A stretch of 64,000 bases of DNA from assembly GCA_002438635.1 (NCBI GenBank), contig DJPX01000011.1, positions 80,053-144,052 of the forward strand, in the 5' to 3' direction. The translations under genes were made by a program, and so were the position numbers. Of the stretch, positions 1 to 7,212 are shown in pieces (within the stretch, counting starts at the first letter, position 1; every line of letters begins with the position of its first letter). This stretch comes from Bacteroidales bacterium UBA6401 (GTDB lineage: Bacteria > Bacteroidota > Bacteroidia > Bacteroidales > UBA932). The notes beneath the pieces are model-generated. The model worked only from the letters and a program-made list of their open reading frames with translations. It searched no databases and was not told the DNA's origin.

Positions 1-4
1 GAGT

Positions 5-592
5 TTGAAAGTAACCGATTGGCCATTAATTCTTTTAGTCGCTTTACTTACTTTTAGTGCTGCTTTTCTTTCTGAAGCTATAAACAATTGTCTTCCAGAA
101 ATGCCGGACTATCTAAAGGAAGCGTTGAGTGTAGCTACAGGAGGGAATTTTCTTTTGAATTTTTTATGTGTAGCCTTAATGGCACCCGTCTTGGAGGAGT
201 TTCTATGCCGTGGATTAGTGCTTCGTGGCATAGTGAGAAATGGAGGAAGTCCAAGTGTGGCGATTCTCGTTTCTGCTTTATTCTTTGCCCTTATTCACGG
301 GAATTTATGGCAGGCTATTCCAGCTTTTCTTTTGGGAGTGTTGTTTGGCTATGTATATTACAAGACAGATTGCCTATGGCTTTCCGTTATTATGCATTTC
401 ACGAATAATTGCACGTCTTTAGTGATTAGCCGTATAGAGGGAATCGCAGAGGATGCAACGTGGATGAGCGTAATGCCAATTGGCTGCTATTGGGTTTTAT
501 TTGTCTTTTTTGCAATCGCTTTGGTATTGGGCATACGTGAGATTAGCAGCTTGCACGTCGTGAACTCGAAGAATGTCAGCTCCGTGTTCTAA
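5..592 (+). CDS. CPBP family intramembrane metalloprotease (5' end outside window)
   Basis: The visible 195 residues form several hydrophobic segments and hold the two hallmark motifs of the CPBP (CAAX protease / bacteriocin-processing) family: an EEFLCRG motif near residue 65 and, further on, FALIHGN, then a late HFTNN. The paired Glu and the His residues are the expected metal and catalytic positions inside the membrane. The reading frame is open to the window edge and the first codon is a TTG with no visible leader, so the true start lies upstream. The substrate is unknown; relatives work in prenyl-protein processing or bacteriocin immunity. The 3' end overlaps the convergent folP gene by 96 bp. 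Confidence 0.8.
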   Translation: MKVTDWPLILLVALLTFSAAFLSEAINNCLPEMPDYLKEALSVATGGNFLLNFLCVALMAPVLEEFLCRGLVLRGIVRNGGSPSVAILVSALFFALIHGNLWQAIPAFLLGVLFGYVYYKTDCLWLSVIMHFTNNCTSLVISRIEGIAEDATWMSVMPIGCYWVLFVFFAIALVLGIREISSLHVVNSKNVSSVF

Positions 593-1237
593 GGCCAATC
601 TGTGATAATACTCAGTATTTCCCTTAGTGAATCTTTTATCGGCTGCTCCTATAAGTATGGGGCGGCCGAATTTTTTTAGTAATTCAAGATTTTCGATTAT
701 TTCAACATTTTGAGCCTCTGTCTTTGCAAATCCTAGCCCGGGGTCTAATATCCAGTCTGTTATTCCTTCATTTTGTGCTTTTTTTTCGAATTCTTCGAAA
801 TAATCGCAGAGGGTTTGCATTATGGGCCTTTGTGTTACGGCAAGTGAGTCCATTGTGCGTGGATTACCCCTTTTGTGCATCGCTATATATGGCAGGGCCA
901 ATTCGCCCACGACCTTTAGCATCTGCGGGTCGTCTTCTCCTGCTGATATATCATTAACTATGAATTTTCCTATGCGATTGTAGACTTTTCGTACTATACT
1001 TGCTCTTGTGGTATCTATCGAGAGTTGTTTTTCACTATGCCAATTATCTATAAATGGCTTTAGCCTTTTCCATTCTTCTTCCTCCGAAACATCTTGCGCG
1101 CCAGGTCTGGTGGAAACGGCGCCCACATCTACTATGTCGGCAGAACTTTCTAAAATAGAATAGTTATACCGACTCTTTTCAAAAAAAGAATCAGGAGTTA
1201 GATTTATTATGCCCATTATCTTTACCATAGCGCACAT
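497..1237 (-). CDS. folP: Dihydropteroate synthase
   Basis: Cytoplasmic folate-pathway enzyme that joins 6-hydroxymethyl-dihydropterin diphosphate to p-aminobenzoate. The protein opens with the signature GIINLTPDSF, followed by VDVGAVSTRPGA (pterin site), SIDTTRA, VNDISAG, and DPGLGFAKT with the expected Asp and Lys. At 246 residues it is slightly shorter than usual (about 270-280), with little sequence before the first strand. An ATG three codons downstream (1228) is an equally likely start. Its last 96 bp overlap the oppositely oriented CPBP protease gene. It stands alone here rather than with other folate genes; in many Bacteroidales folP sits beside a diadenylate cyclase gene, which is not seen here. 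Confidence 0.93.
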   Translation of the reverse strand: MCAMVKIMGIINLTPDSFFEKSRYNYSILESSADIVDVGAVSTRPGAQDVSEEEEWKRLKPFIDNWHSEKQLSIDTTRASIVRKVYNRIGKFIVNDISAGEDDPQMLKVVGELALPYIAMHKRGNPRTMDSLAVTQRPIMQTLCDYFEEFEKKAQNEGITDWILDPGLGFAKTEAQNVEIIENLELLKKFGRPILIGAADKRFTKGNTEYYHRLALEHGADILRVHDVQAANLTYAQYQSDCKKDK

Positions 1238-1245
1238 TGTTTATA

Positions 1246-1408
1246 AGAAGTTGTTTTGAAATGGTTCGTCTCTTCTCTTATGGTCCTTTCCGGTCATTTT
1301 CATCTTTGTCATCAGTCGAGTACCTCCAGTACACTCCTTCTTCCAAAGTCGAAACTGCCTCGAAAAATCCTCATAATAAAATTCGGAAACCATTTCAAAA
1401 CAGCTTCT
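1246..1408. repeat. Intergenic element with 21-bp terminal inverted repeats
   Basis: Positions 1246-1266 are the reverse complement of 1388-1408 with one mismatch, bounding a 163-bp segment without an ORF. The right half (1331-1411) recurs in diverged form at 60673-60739. The centre holds a hairpin, GTACCTCCAGTAC at 1320-1332, whose counterpart at 25850-25862 is GTGCCACCGGCAC with the same flanks, so paired bases changed together. It resembles a small non-autonomous (MITE-like) element or a structured RNA element; no transposase is nearby. This and the next repeat account for most of the 328-bp gap between folP and tmk. Confidence 0.65.
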
Positions 1409-1497
1409 AAGTAACTTTCAAAAAATAACCGGCATCATCTATCCTCGAAAATCTAATGCTACTCTAATGCAACTTGTTTTTTTACGTTACTAAATTA
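1409..1497 (+). repeat. Dispersed repeat R1, copy 1
   Basis: The segment begins AAGTAACTTTCAAAAAATAA, contains GGCATCATC and CTCGAAAATCTAATGCT, and ends near ACGTTACTAAA. The ends form a short imperfect inverted repeat (AAGTAAC against GTTACT). Related copies lie at 25776-25940, 26046-26144, 14105-14153 (inverted) and 60981-61063 (inverted). All are intergenic. Confidence 0.65.
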
Positions 1498-1552
1498 CCA
1501 ACTAAAGACAAATATAGTACAGAAAAATATTTTTTTCGTGTTTCATAATTGT

Positions 1553-1560
1553 TAATTTTG
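1553..1560 (+). promoter_or_regulatory. Candidate -7 box for tmk
   Basis: TAATTTTG fits the Bacteroidetes TAnnTTTG element. It ends only five bases before the tmk ATG, which implies an mRNA with no or almost no 5' leader. No good TTTG lies 19-21 bases upstream. Confidence 0.45.
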
Positions 1561-1565
1561 TAGGT

Positions 1566-2243
1566 ATGCTGATAGTATTGGAAGGTCTTGATGGGGCGGG
1601 AAAGTCCACTCAAGTAAATAAATTAAAAGATTATTTGGCTGAAAAAACAGGACGCTTGGAATATTTGCATTTTCCGCGTTATGATTCTGTGGTTTATGGC
1701 GATTTGATATCCAGGTTTTTAAGAGGTGAATTCGGGACAAATGATGGTGTTCATCCTCAGCTTGTGGCTTTGCTTTTCGCAGAGGACAGGCATGGCGCTG
1801 TGCCACAGATTAAGGCTGATTTGGCCGAAGGTAAGACAGTGCTTCTCGATAGGTATGTCTATTCAAATATAGCATATCAATGTGCTAAAAGTGCATCAAT
1901 GGAAGAGGCGGAGCAGTTGCGGAAGTGGATATTGGACACTGAGTTCGGAGTTTTCAAAGAGCCCAAGCCGGATTTAAATATATTTTTAGATGTGCCTATC
2001 GGATTCGTAGAGAAGAATTTGGAGTCCATTAGGTCAGGTGTGGATAGAGAATATCTTTCAGGAGAACGAGATATTCATGAGGCGTCCATAGATTTTCAAA
2101 AAAAAGTTAGAGATATGTATTTGCGTCAGGCAGAAGAGGATCCATCTTTACAGATTCTTGATTGCTCTGATGTAAATGGGCAGATGTTGGATAAGGAGTT
2201 AATATTTTCCAAGTTAAGAGGACTTGTAGATGAGGTTTTATAG
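1566..2243 (+). CDS. tmk: Thymidylate kinase
   Basis: Phosphorylates dTMP to dTDP in the cytoplasm. The P-loop GLDGAGKST starts at residue 7, so translation cannot begin later than this ATG. The DRY motif (LLDRYVYSNIAYQ, about residues 94-107) and the FLDVP strand fit the family, as does the length of 225 residues. The gene overlaps the following DoxX-type gene by 14 bp, implying co-transcription and translational coupling. The start follows a candidate -7 box by only five bases. Confidence 0.93.
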   Translation: MLIVLEGLDGAGKSTQVNKLKDYLAEKTGRLEYLHFPRYDSVVYGDLISRFLRGEFGTNDGVHPQLVALLFAEDRHGAVPQIKADLAEGKTVLLDRYVYSNIAYQCAKSASMEEAEQLRKWILDTEFGVFKEPKPDLNIFLDVPIGFVEKNLESIRSGVDREYLSGERDIHEASIDFQKKVRDMYLRQAEEDPSLQILDCSDVNGQMLDKELIFSKLRGLVDEVL

Positions 2244-3240
2244 TTTCACGAAACGTTTGTGTGCTTTTATACTAGGAGCGGTTTTTTTGATAGGCGGACT
2301 ATTCAAATTGATGGACCCTGTCGGAAGCGCCTTGGTTATGGAATCGTACTTTTCGTTTTTGCACCTCGGCTTCTTGCGTGCTTTATCAACAGAGACAGCT
2401 CTGGTGTTCAACCTACTCGAATGCTTTGTGGGAGTGTCACTTGTGAGTGGGATTTGGGTAAAGGTGATGCGTAATATCACATTGGCCTTATTATCCATTT
2501 TTACGATTCTTACTCTACTACTTTTAATCTTTAATCCAGATATGGATTGCGGATGTTTTGGAGAGGTGGTACATCTTACTCATCTACAGAGTTTTTTAAA
2601 GAATGTTTTCTTGTTTGTGTTGTGGGGTATAGCCTTTTTGCCCTATGTTCGTCAGCATCGTCGCCCATTGTATCGTAAGATTGTGAGTGGTATTGTAGGT
2701 GTTATGGTTCTGGTATTTGCTGCGTATTCTTTTATGAGACTTCCTCTTTTGGATCTTACTGAATTACATACAGGAAAAGAATTGGTAGAGGGAGATATTA
2801 GTCTTATGGATGATGCGGGCGATTATTCAGATGCTTTACTATTGAACGGTAAGGTAGTGTTGGTCTCTGTCTATAATCCTTCAAGGGCTAATTGTCAAGT
2901 AATCGATAGGATTAGACGTCAGGCTAGACACGCCGGTTTACGCACTGTTGTAGCGGTATCTGGGGATTTGTCCATGGAGGAGGGTTGTTCTATTTCCACT
3001 TATTTTGCAGACAGGAAGGCGCTTGTTTCTGTTAATCGGGCCAATATGGGAGTGACCTTTATCTCGGCCGGACAGATAGCACAAAAATGGACACCGGGAG
3101 AATTCTTGTCCCTTAGTGATAGTGAACTTAAAAAAGTGGTGGAAACTGATCCTTCCGAACTTATCCTGGATGAAACTTTGTCTGGGAGGCGTCGTTTTGG
3201 AATTATAGCTCTAGCTTTTTTTGTGTTTTTGCTGATTTGA
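2230..3240 (+). CDS. DoxX/MauE-like inner-membrane protein with extracytoplasmic domain
   Basis: A 336-residue membrane protein. The N-terminal half has about five hydrophobic helices and an early FLIGGLFKLMDP motif typical of the DoxX/MauE superfamily. A DCGCFG motif after the third helix is found in MauE-type proteins linked to disulfide or thiol chemistry. Residues about 175-315 are soluble and partly thioredoxin-like in pattern (GKVVLVSVYNPS), but I see no CxxC there. A last hydrophobic stretch (about 320-336) ends at the stop codon. It is coupled to tmk by a 14-bp overlap. Specific function unknown; a role in periplasmic redox homeostasis is inference. Confidence 0.7.
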   Translation: MRFYSFTKRLCAFILGAVFLIGGLFKLMDPVGSALVMESYFSFLHLGFLRALSTETALVFNLLECFVGVSLVSGIWVKVMRNITLALLSIFTILTLLLLIFNPDMDCGCFGEVVHLTHLQSFLKNVFLFVLWGIAFLPYVRQHRRPLYRKIVSGIVGVMVLVFAAYSFMRLPLLDLTELHTGKELVEGDISLMDDAGDYSDALLLNGKVVLVSVYNPSRANCQVIDRIRRQARHAGLRTVVAVSGDLSMEEGCSISTYFADRKALVSVNRANMGVTFISAGQIAQKWTPGEFLSLSDSELKKVVETDPSELILDETLSGRRRFGIIALAFFVFLLI

Positions 3241-3241
3241 T

Positions 3242-3272
3242 TTTGCATAAATCAAAATAATTCTTATCTTTG
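3242..3272 (+). promoter_or_regulatory. Consensus promoter of tRNA-fMet
   Basis: TTTG (3242-3245), 19 bases, then TATCTTTG (3265-3272) exactly match the Bacteroidetes sigma-ABfr consensus. The tRNA begins 10 bases after the -7 box. Confidence 0.85.
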
Positions 3273-3282
3273 CATTCCACAT

Positions 3283-3355
3283 CGCGGGGTAGAGCAGTTG
3301 GTAGCTCGTCGGGCTCATAACCCGGAGGCCGGAGGTTCGAGTCCTTCCCCCGCTA
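3283..3355 (+). tRNA. Initiator tRNA-fMet (CAT)
   Basis: A complete cloverleaf with anticodon CAT. The anticodon stem has three consecutive G:C pairs (GGG/CCC) and the first acceptor pair is unpaired (C1 opposite T72), both marks of the initiator tRNA rather than elongator Met. The discriminator is A73. CCA is not encoded; the next bases are CTG. Confidence 0.93.
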
Positions 3356-3360
3356 CTGAC

Positions 3361-3392
3361 ACGGACATTGAGTAATCAATGTCCGTTTTTTT
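3361..3392 (+). terminator. Rho-independent terminator of tRNA-fMet
   Basis: A perfect 11-bp stem (ACGGACATTGA with TCAATGTCCGT), loop GTAA, followed by a run of seven T. It lies five bases after the tRNA. Confidence 0.9.
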
Positions 3393-3467
3393 ATTCCTTC
3401 CCTTCAGCCACACCTAAAGGGCTCAGGGAAAAGGGGGCTCAAGGGGAAAGGTATCCCATCCTAAGGC

Positions 3468-3614
3468 GAAATTTACCTTTAGTCGAGACCCTCATTCTAT
3501 GTGCTTTCAAAAGGGGGTAAGGTCTAAAGGTGAGCGCAAAAAATGGTCACCTTTACCTGCTCCCCTTAATAGAAGCCCCTACAAGGCACTTTGACTTCAA
3601 AGGTGCTTTTCAGG
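3468..3614 (+). repeat. Dispersed 147-bp repeat R2, copy 1
   Basis: It is alignable over its whole length, in the same orientation, with 60334-60479. Shared landmarks are TTCTATGT, GGGGTAAGG, AAAGGTGA...TCACCTTTACCTGCT, CCCTACAAGGCAC and GACTTCAAAGGTG. The core AAAGGTGA/TCACCTTT is a self-complementary hairpin. There is no ORF. With the two terminators it fills the 325-base gap between tRNA-fMet and the next gene; 3393-3467 is purine-rich and shows nothing I recognise. Confidence 0.7.
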
Positions 3615-3627
3615 GAAGTCAACAGGA

Positions 3628-3658
3628 AAGGGGCTTAACTAATTATAGTTAGCCCCTT
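3628..3658 (-). terminator. Hairpin downstream of the 8.4-3.7 kb lipoprotein genes
   Basis: AAGGGGCTTAACTA pairs with TAGTTAGCCCCTT (one bulged base). Read on the minus strand it lies just past the stop at 3683 and is followed by only a short T run, so it is a weak intrinsic terminator. Similar AGGGGC hairpins end other minus-strand units at 14348 and 33929. Confidence 0.6.
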
Positions 3659-3682
3659 GAGTGATAAATAATAAGTCGTGAT

Positions 3683-5065
3683 TTAGATTTCTTGTAGTTT
3701 AAAGAGAACCACATCTGCACATTCGTCGGCGTCTGTTTCAGGCGCTCTTACTCCGAAGTAACCATTATTTTTGAAGTAAGTAATTTTCCCAAAACGTCCA
3801 GTAGGTTCACCCCAAAGCATGAACTCTTTAGTTTTAAAAGTCGCTTTTCCATCTGTTACGCTAATGGTCCACCAACTATTGTCTTGGCTAGCAAAATTGG
3901 TTTCGTTTTCAAACCAGAAAAACCCTATATATCCTACACCTTCTGAAACATTATTAGGAGATTGTACATAGCATGTTTTTCCGAGAGCCTCGAACTTAAG
4001 TGCATATTTGCCCTCATGTTCGTCGTTAGAAATAAAGGTAATGGCATACTTTTCTGTATCTTCCGTTTTCTTTATATTCCCATTCTCATCTAGGGTGACG
4101 GTGGTGGCTTTCAGATAATCATTATCATTTTTATATGCTACATAATATTCTGTATTAGATCCTTTTGATGCTAAGATGTATTTAGAATCAGCGGATAATT
4201 CATCTGTTGATTTTACCATGACAAAACACTCTTCTTTAGGTTTAACATAGTCGGGCAAAGTCAAATTAATTCTAAAAAGTCCCTTGTCTTGAGCGCTAAG
4301 ATCCATTTTCCCATCAGTGAAAGAGTATGTACTTAATTCTGTTTCCACCTCCATTTTTACACCAGTATAGCTACCCTTTGCCACAACCATATAGATGTAT
4401 TTGAAATTCCTTAGTTCAGGATTATCGGTGATGTTAACTTTTAATGTATTCGAAGAGCCTTTGAACGAGTATCCGTTATTTTCGGAAGGTGAAATGTGAA
4501 AACTACCTATGCATGGTTGTTCTGTCGTAAGGGTGATCGATTTGAGCCTTTCTCCTGCATGCCCAGTGCTGTCCACAGCTATTCTAATTACAGATCCAAG
4601 CGGATGATAAGTGGTGCTAATCTCGTTTGTTTTTGGAACATTGAACAATGCTACCATTGGTAAAGAATGTCCATTAAATGCATCTTTGCTAGATACTTCA
4701 AGTTCAGTCTCCATATTCAATGTAAACTCGCTTGTTCCTAAAGCCAAGGTCTTGCTTGGATAGACTACAAGCATCTGGTTTTCAGTTGTAGCAGAAGCTG
4801 GTATAGAAGCTGTGAAACAATCCTCTTTGACTACAGCACTTTGAAATCCAAAGTCATTTAGGCCTTCTGAGTTATCCGTTAAATACATAACATTATCTCC
4901 TTCTGACCATACTAGGTGGGAGACGTCGCCTTCATATTCAATGTACGTTTTTGTGAGCTTACTTGAAACGACTATTTTTCTAGTGCCATTGGCTACAAAT
5001 TTTTCTCCGTTTTGGCAGCCAAGAACTATAAATGATAGTAAGGCTAGGCTATATATCTTTTTCAT
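3683..5065 (-). CDS. Fimbrillin-like surface lipoprotein
   Basis: A 460-residue lipoprotein. I start it at the ATG giving MKKIYSLALLSFIVLGC, whose lipobox Cys is about residue 17; an in-frame ATG eight codons earlier overlaps the upstream gene. After the Cys the chain carries the pattern of fimbrillin/Mfa-type precursors: an early LVWSEGDNV, then paired beta-sandwich sequence (FTASIPAS, YPSKTLAL, YHPLGSVIRIAV) to about residue 280. Residues about 285-460 are a separate beta-rich domain that I do not recognise. It follows the LRR lipoprotein gene by 14 bases and is last in the unit. Whether it polymerises or is a tip or anchor protein cannot be told from sequence. Confidence 0.6.
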   Translation of the reverse strand: MKKIYSLALLSFIVLGCQNGEKFVANGTRKIVVSSKLTKTYIEYEGDVSHLVWSEGDNVMYLTDNSEGLNDFGFQSAVVKEDCFTASIPASATTENQMLVVYPSKTLALGTSEFTLNMETELEVSSKDAFNGHSLPMVALFNVPKTNEISTTYHPLGSVIRIAVDSTGHAGERLKSITLTTEQPCIGSFHISPSENNGYSFKGSSNTLKVNITDNPELRNFKYIYMVVAKGSYTGVKMEVETELSTYSFTDGKMDLSAQDKGLFRINLTLPDYVKPKEECFVMVKSTDELSADSKYILASKGSNTEYYVAYKNDNDYLKATTVTLDENGNIKKTEDTEKYAITFISNDEHEGKYALKFEALGKTCYVQSPNNVSEGVGYIGFFWFENETNFASQDNSWWTISVTDGKATFKTKEFMLWGEPTGRFGKITYFKNNGYFGVRAPETDADECADVVLFKLQEI

Positions 5066-5079
5066 ATTCAATATTTTAA

Positions 5080-7143
5080 CTATTTCCATGGATTAATATC
5101 ATCATCTCCCCAATTATCGCCACCACCTACATTGTTATAATTGGAAGGGTCCTTTTCATATATGATTACAGTTTCGTCGCAATCTAGCGAGCTGTAATTA
5201 GCCCCTTTCTGTATGTAAATCTCTTTTAGTTGAGGGTTTGTTCCTGCGAATAGGAAGGACATATTAGCATTATTGCTAAAGTCAAGGGTGGTCATGCTAT
5301 TTTGACGGCAATCCACATACCGCAGGGCGGTACATTCATAAAATGACAGATAGGCCAATTTGTTGTTCTGAATATGTAACTCGTCTATGGCCACACATTC
5401 ACGAAGGTCAAGTCTTGTCAAGTCATTGTTTTGGAACTCGCATACTGTCAATTTGTCGAGGCCTCTAATTTTAAGATCTGTTAGAGCGTTATTCCCTAAA
5501 AATACCTCTGAAAGTTCAGGACATGAACGAAGGTCAAGGGCAGAAAGGTTATTGAGTGAAGAATCAAGAGAAATTAGTAATGGCATCTCGCCAAGTTTTA
5601 ATTCGCTCAATCCATTTTCTTTGCAGTCGAGAAAATACAGAGATGAAGCGCAAGGGGTTACGTCTAGACTGGTAAGCAAATTTTCATAGATTGCAAGACT
5701 TCCAAGTTTAGTGTTAGTACTTAAATCTATGCTTTCAAGTTTGTTGTTATATATATACAACTTGGACAATTCTGTGCACCCTGTTAAATTAACAGATTCA
5801 AGTTCGTTGTACTCAGCCTTTAAAATCTGTAGTTGTTTACATGGTGATACATCTAGAGTAGTTAATCTATTCTCTTGAAGATTTAATTCCACTACTTTAG
5901 TGTTATTTGTTAGGTCGATGGAACTTAAACCTCCAGTGTAACCTAAATTAAGTTTAACCAGCTCTGTGTTATTTGTTAGGTCGATCTCAGTTATTCCAGT
6001 TTCATACAGGTTTAGTTCGGTTAGAGACGAACAAGAGTTTAGAGTAATCGATTTTAAATCAGGATTTCTATATGCGATTAATTGCACGAGTTTAGTGCAT
6101 CCTGATACATTCAATCCTGTGAGTTCTGCTTCCCATGCCCCAAGGTATGTGAGTTCGGTACAATGGCTAAAGTCTAATGCAGTATTTAGATGGTTCGTTC
6201 GAATGCTTGCCAATCTTAATTTCTTGCAATTAGAGACATTGATCCATGTGAGTGCGTTATATGACACATCTAATTCTTCTAGTTCAGAACAATCCGCAAG
6301 ATCCAAAATTCCTATTGCGTTATCTTGAAGTTTAAGATACTTGAGTGCGGTGCATCCTTTAAGATTAATTTCTTTTAAAGTGAAAACAAAGTCTAAGGTT
6401 TGGGCATCAGAATAATAATTATCGTTTGCAACTAAAGTCACTAGGGCAGAGCATCCGCTGATGTCTAGCTTTGAATATAGATTGTGATCGGCTTTTAATT
6501 CTTTAAGGTTTGAAAGGCTACTTAGATTTAACTCACCTTCGATAGAGTTGTAGCTACAATTTAGAACTTCCAAAGATTTGAAAAATTTTATTCCATCAAG
6601 TGAAGCTATATTCATCTCGGCACATGAAATTTCTTTCACAGCCAGAGCTTCTTCCTTGGATAATTTTCCGTCGGAATTGGTATCGAAATTATCGACGCAG
6701 TACTTGCGAAAGTTTTCGTCTTTAATATAGATATATTCGCTATTCTCGGAATTTCTTGCATACTGTAATAGGACAAACGTCTGTTCAGAATCCCCACAAA
6801 GGAGTTTGAATACTCCGACCCTATCTGCAGAAGCATCACTATTATTTTCTTTAATGTTTAAGACTAAGGAAATGTTATCTCCAGCCTGTCCGTATTCTGG
6901 GCTGATACTATACCAAGAGTCATCATTGCCCGCGTCAGTCTCTTTTTGTGTCATCCAAATATCTTTCGCAGAGAAAATAATCTCTTCGGTAGTCTCATCA
7001 GACTCAAATTCGAAATTAAACAATTGGCCTTCTTCGAAAGTTAAAGATTGCTCTTTCTCAGGCTCAGGCTTAATTTTATCTCCGCACCCTGCTAGACAGA
7101 GTAGAAAAGAAGAAAGCAGCAAAAATGTTCTAAACTTTTTCAT
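5080..7143 (-). CDS. Leucine-rich repeat lipoprotein with BACON-like and EF-hand segments
   Basis: A 687-residue predicted surface lipoprotein. The signal peptide ends at LAGC with Cys20. Residues about 32-130 look like a degenerate BACON/Ig-like sandwich (WYSISPEYGQAGDN, then VLLQYAR). Residues 154-165 (DTNSDGKLSKEE) are a canonical EF-hand calcium loop. From about 175 to 660 there are around 20 leucine-rich repeats of 20-21 residues of the form L..LdlS.C..L..L....N.L. Such proteins bind protein or glycan partners; the partner here is unknown. The C-terminus is short and Gly/Asp-rich. It lies upstream of the fimbrillin-like gene with a 14-base gap, so the two probably share an mRNA. Confidence 0.75.
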   Translation of the reverse strand: MKKFRTFLLLSSFLLCLAGCGDKIKPEPEKEQSLTFEEGQLFNFEFESDETTEEIIFSAKDIWMTQKETDAGNDDSWYSISPEYGQAGDNISLVLNIKENNSDASADRVGVFKLLCGDSEQTFVLLQYARNSENSEYIYIKDENFRKYCVDNFDTNSDGKLSKEEALAVKEISCAEMNIASLDGIKFFKSLEVLNCSYNSIEGELNLSSLSNLKELKADHNLYSKLDISGCSALVTLVANDNYYSDAQTLDFVFTLKEINLKGCTALKYLKLQDNAIGILDLADCSELEELDVSYNALTWINVSNCKKLRLASIRTNHLNTALDFSHCTELTYLGAWEAELTGLNVSGCTKLVQLIAYRNPDLKSITLNSCSSLTELNLYETGITEIDLTNNTELVKLNLGYTGGLSSIDLTNNTKVVELNLQENRLTTLDVSPCKQLQILKAEYNELESVNLTGCTELSKLYIYNNKLESIDLSTNTKLGSLAIYENLLTSLDVTPCASSLYFLDCKENGLSELKLGEMPLLISLDSSLNNLSALDLRSCPELSEVFLGNNALTDLKIRGLDKLTVCEFQNNDLTRLDLRECVAIDELHIQNNKLAYLSFYECTALRYVDCRQNSMTTLDFSNNANMSFLFAGTNPQLKEIYIQKGANYSSLDCDETVIIYEKDPSNYNNVGGGDNWGDDDINPWK

Positions 7144-7212
7144 GTATATCGTTATTTCTAAATGTCCACATGTAATGGCTTAACTTTAAGTGCCATAGAT
7201 GTTGGGAATCAT

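Noticed and set aside
1238..1565. Insertion sequence
   Set aside because: The inverted repeats enclose only 163 bp with no transposase ORF, so at most a non-autonomous element.
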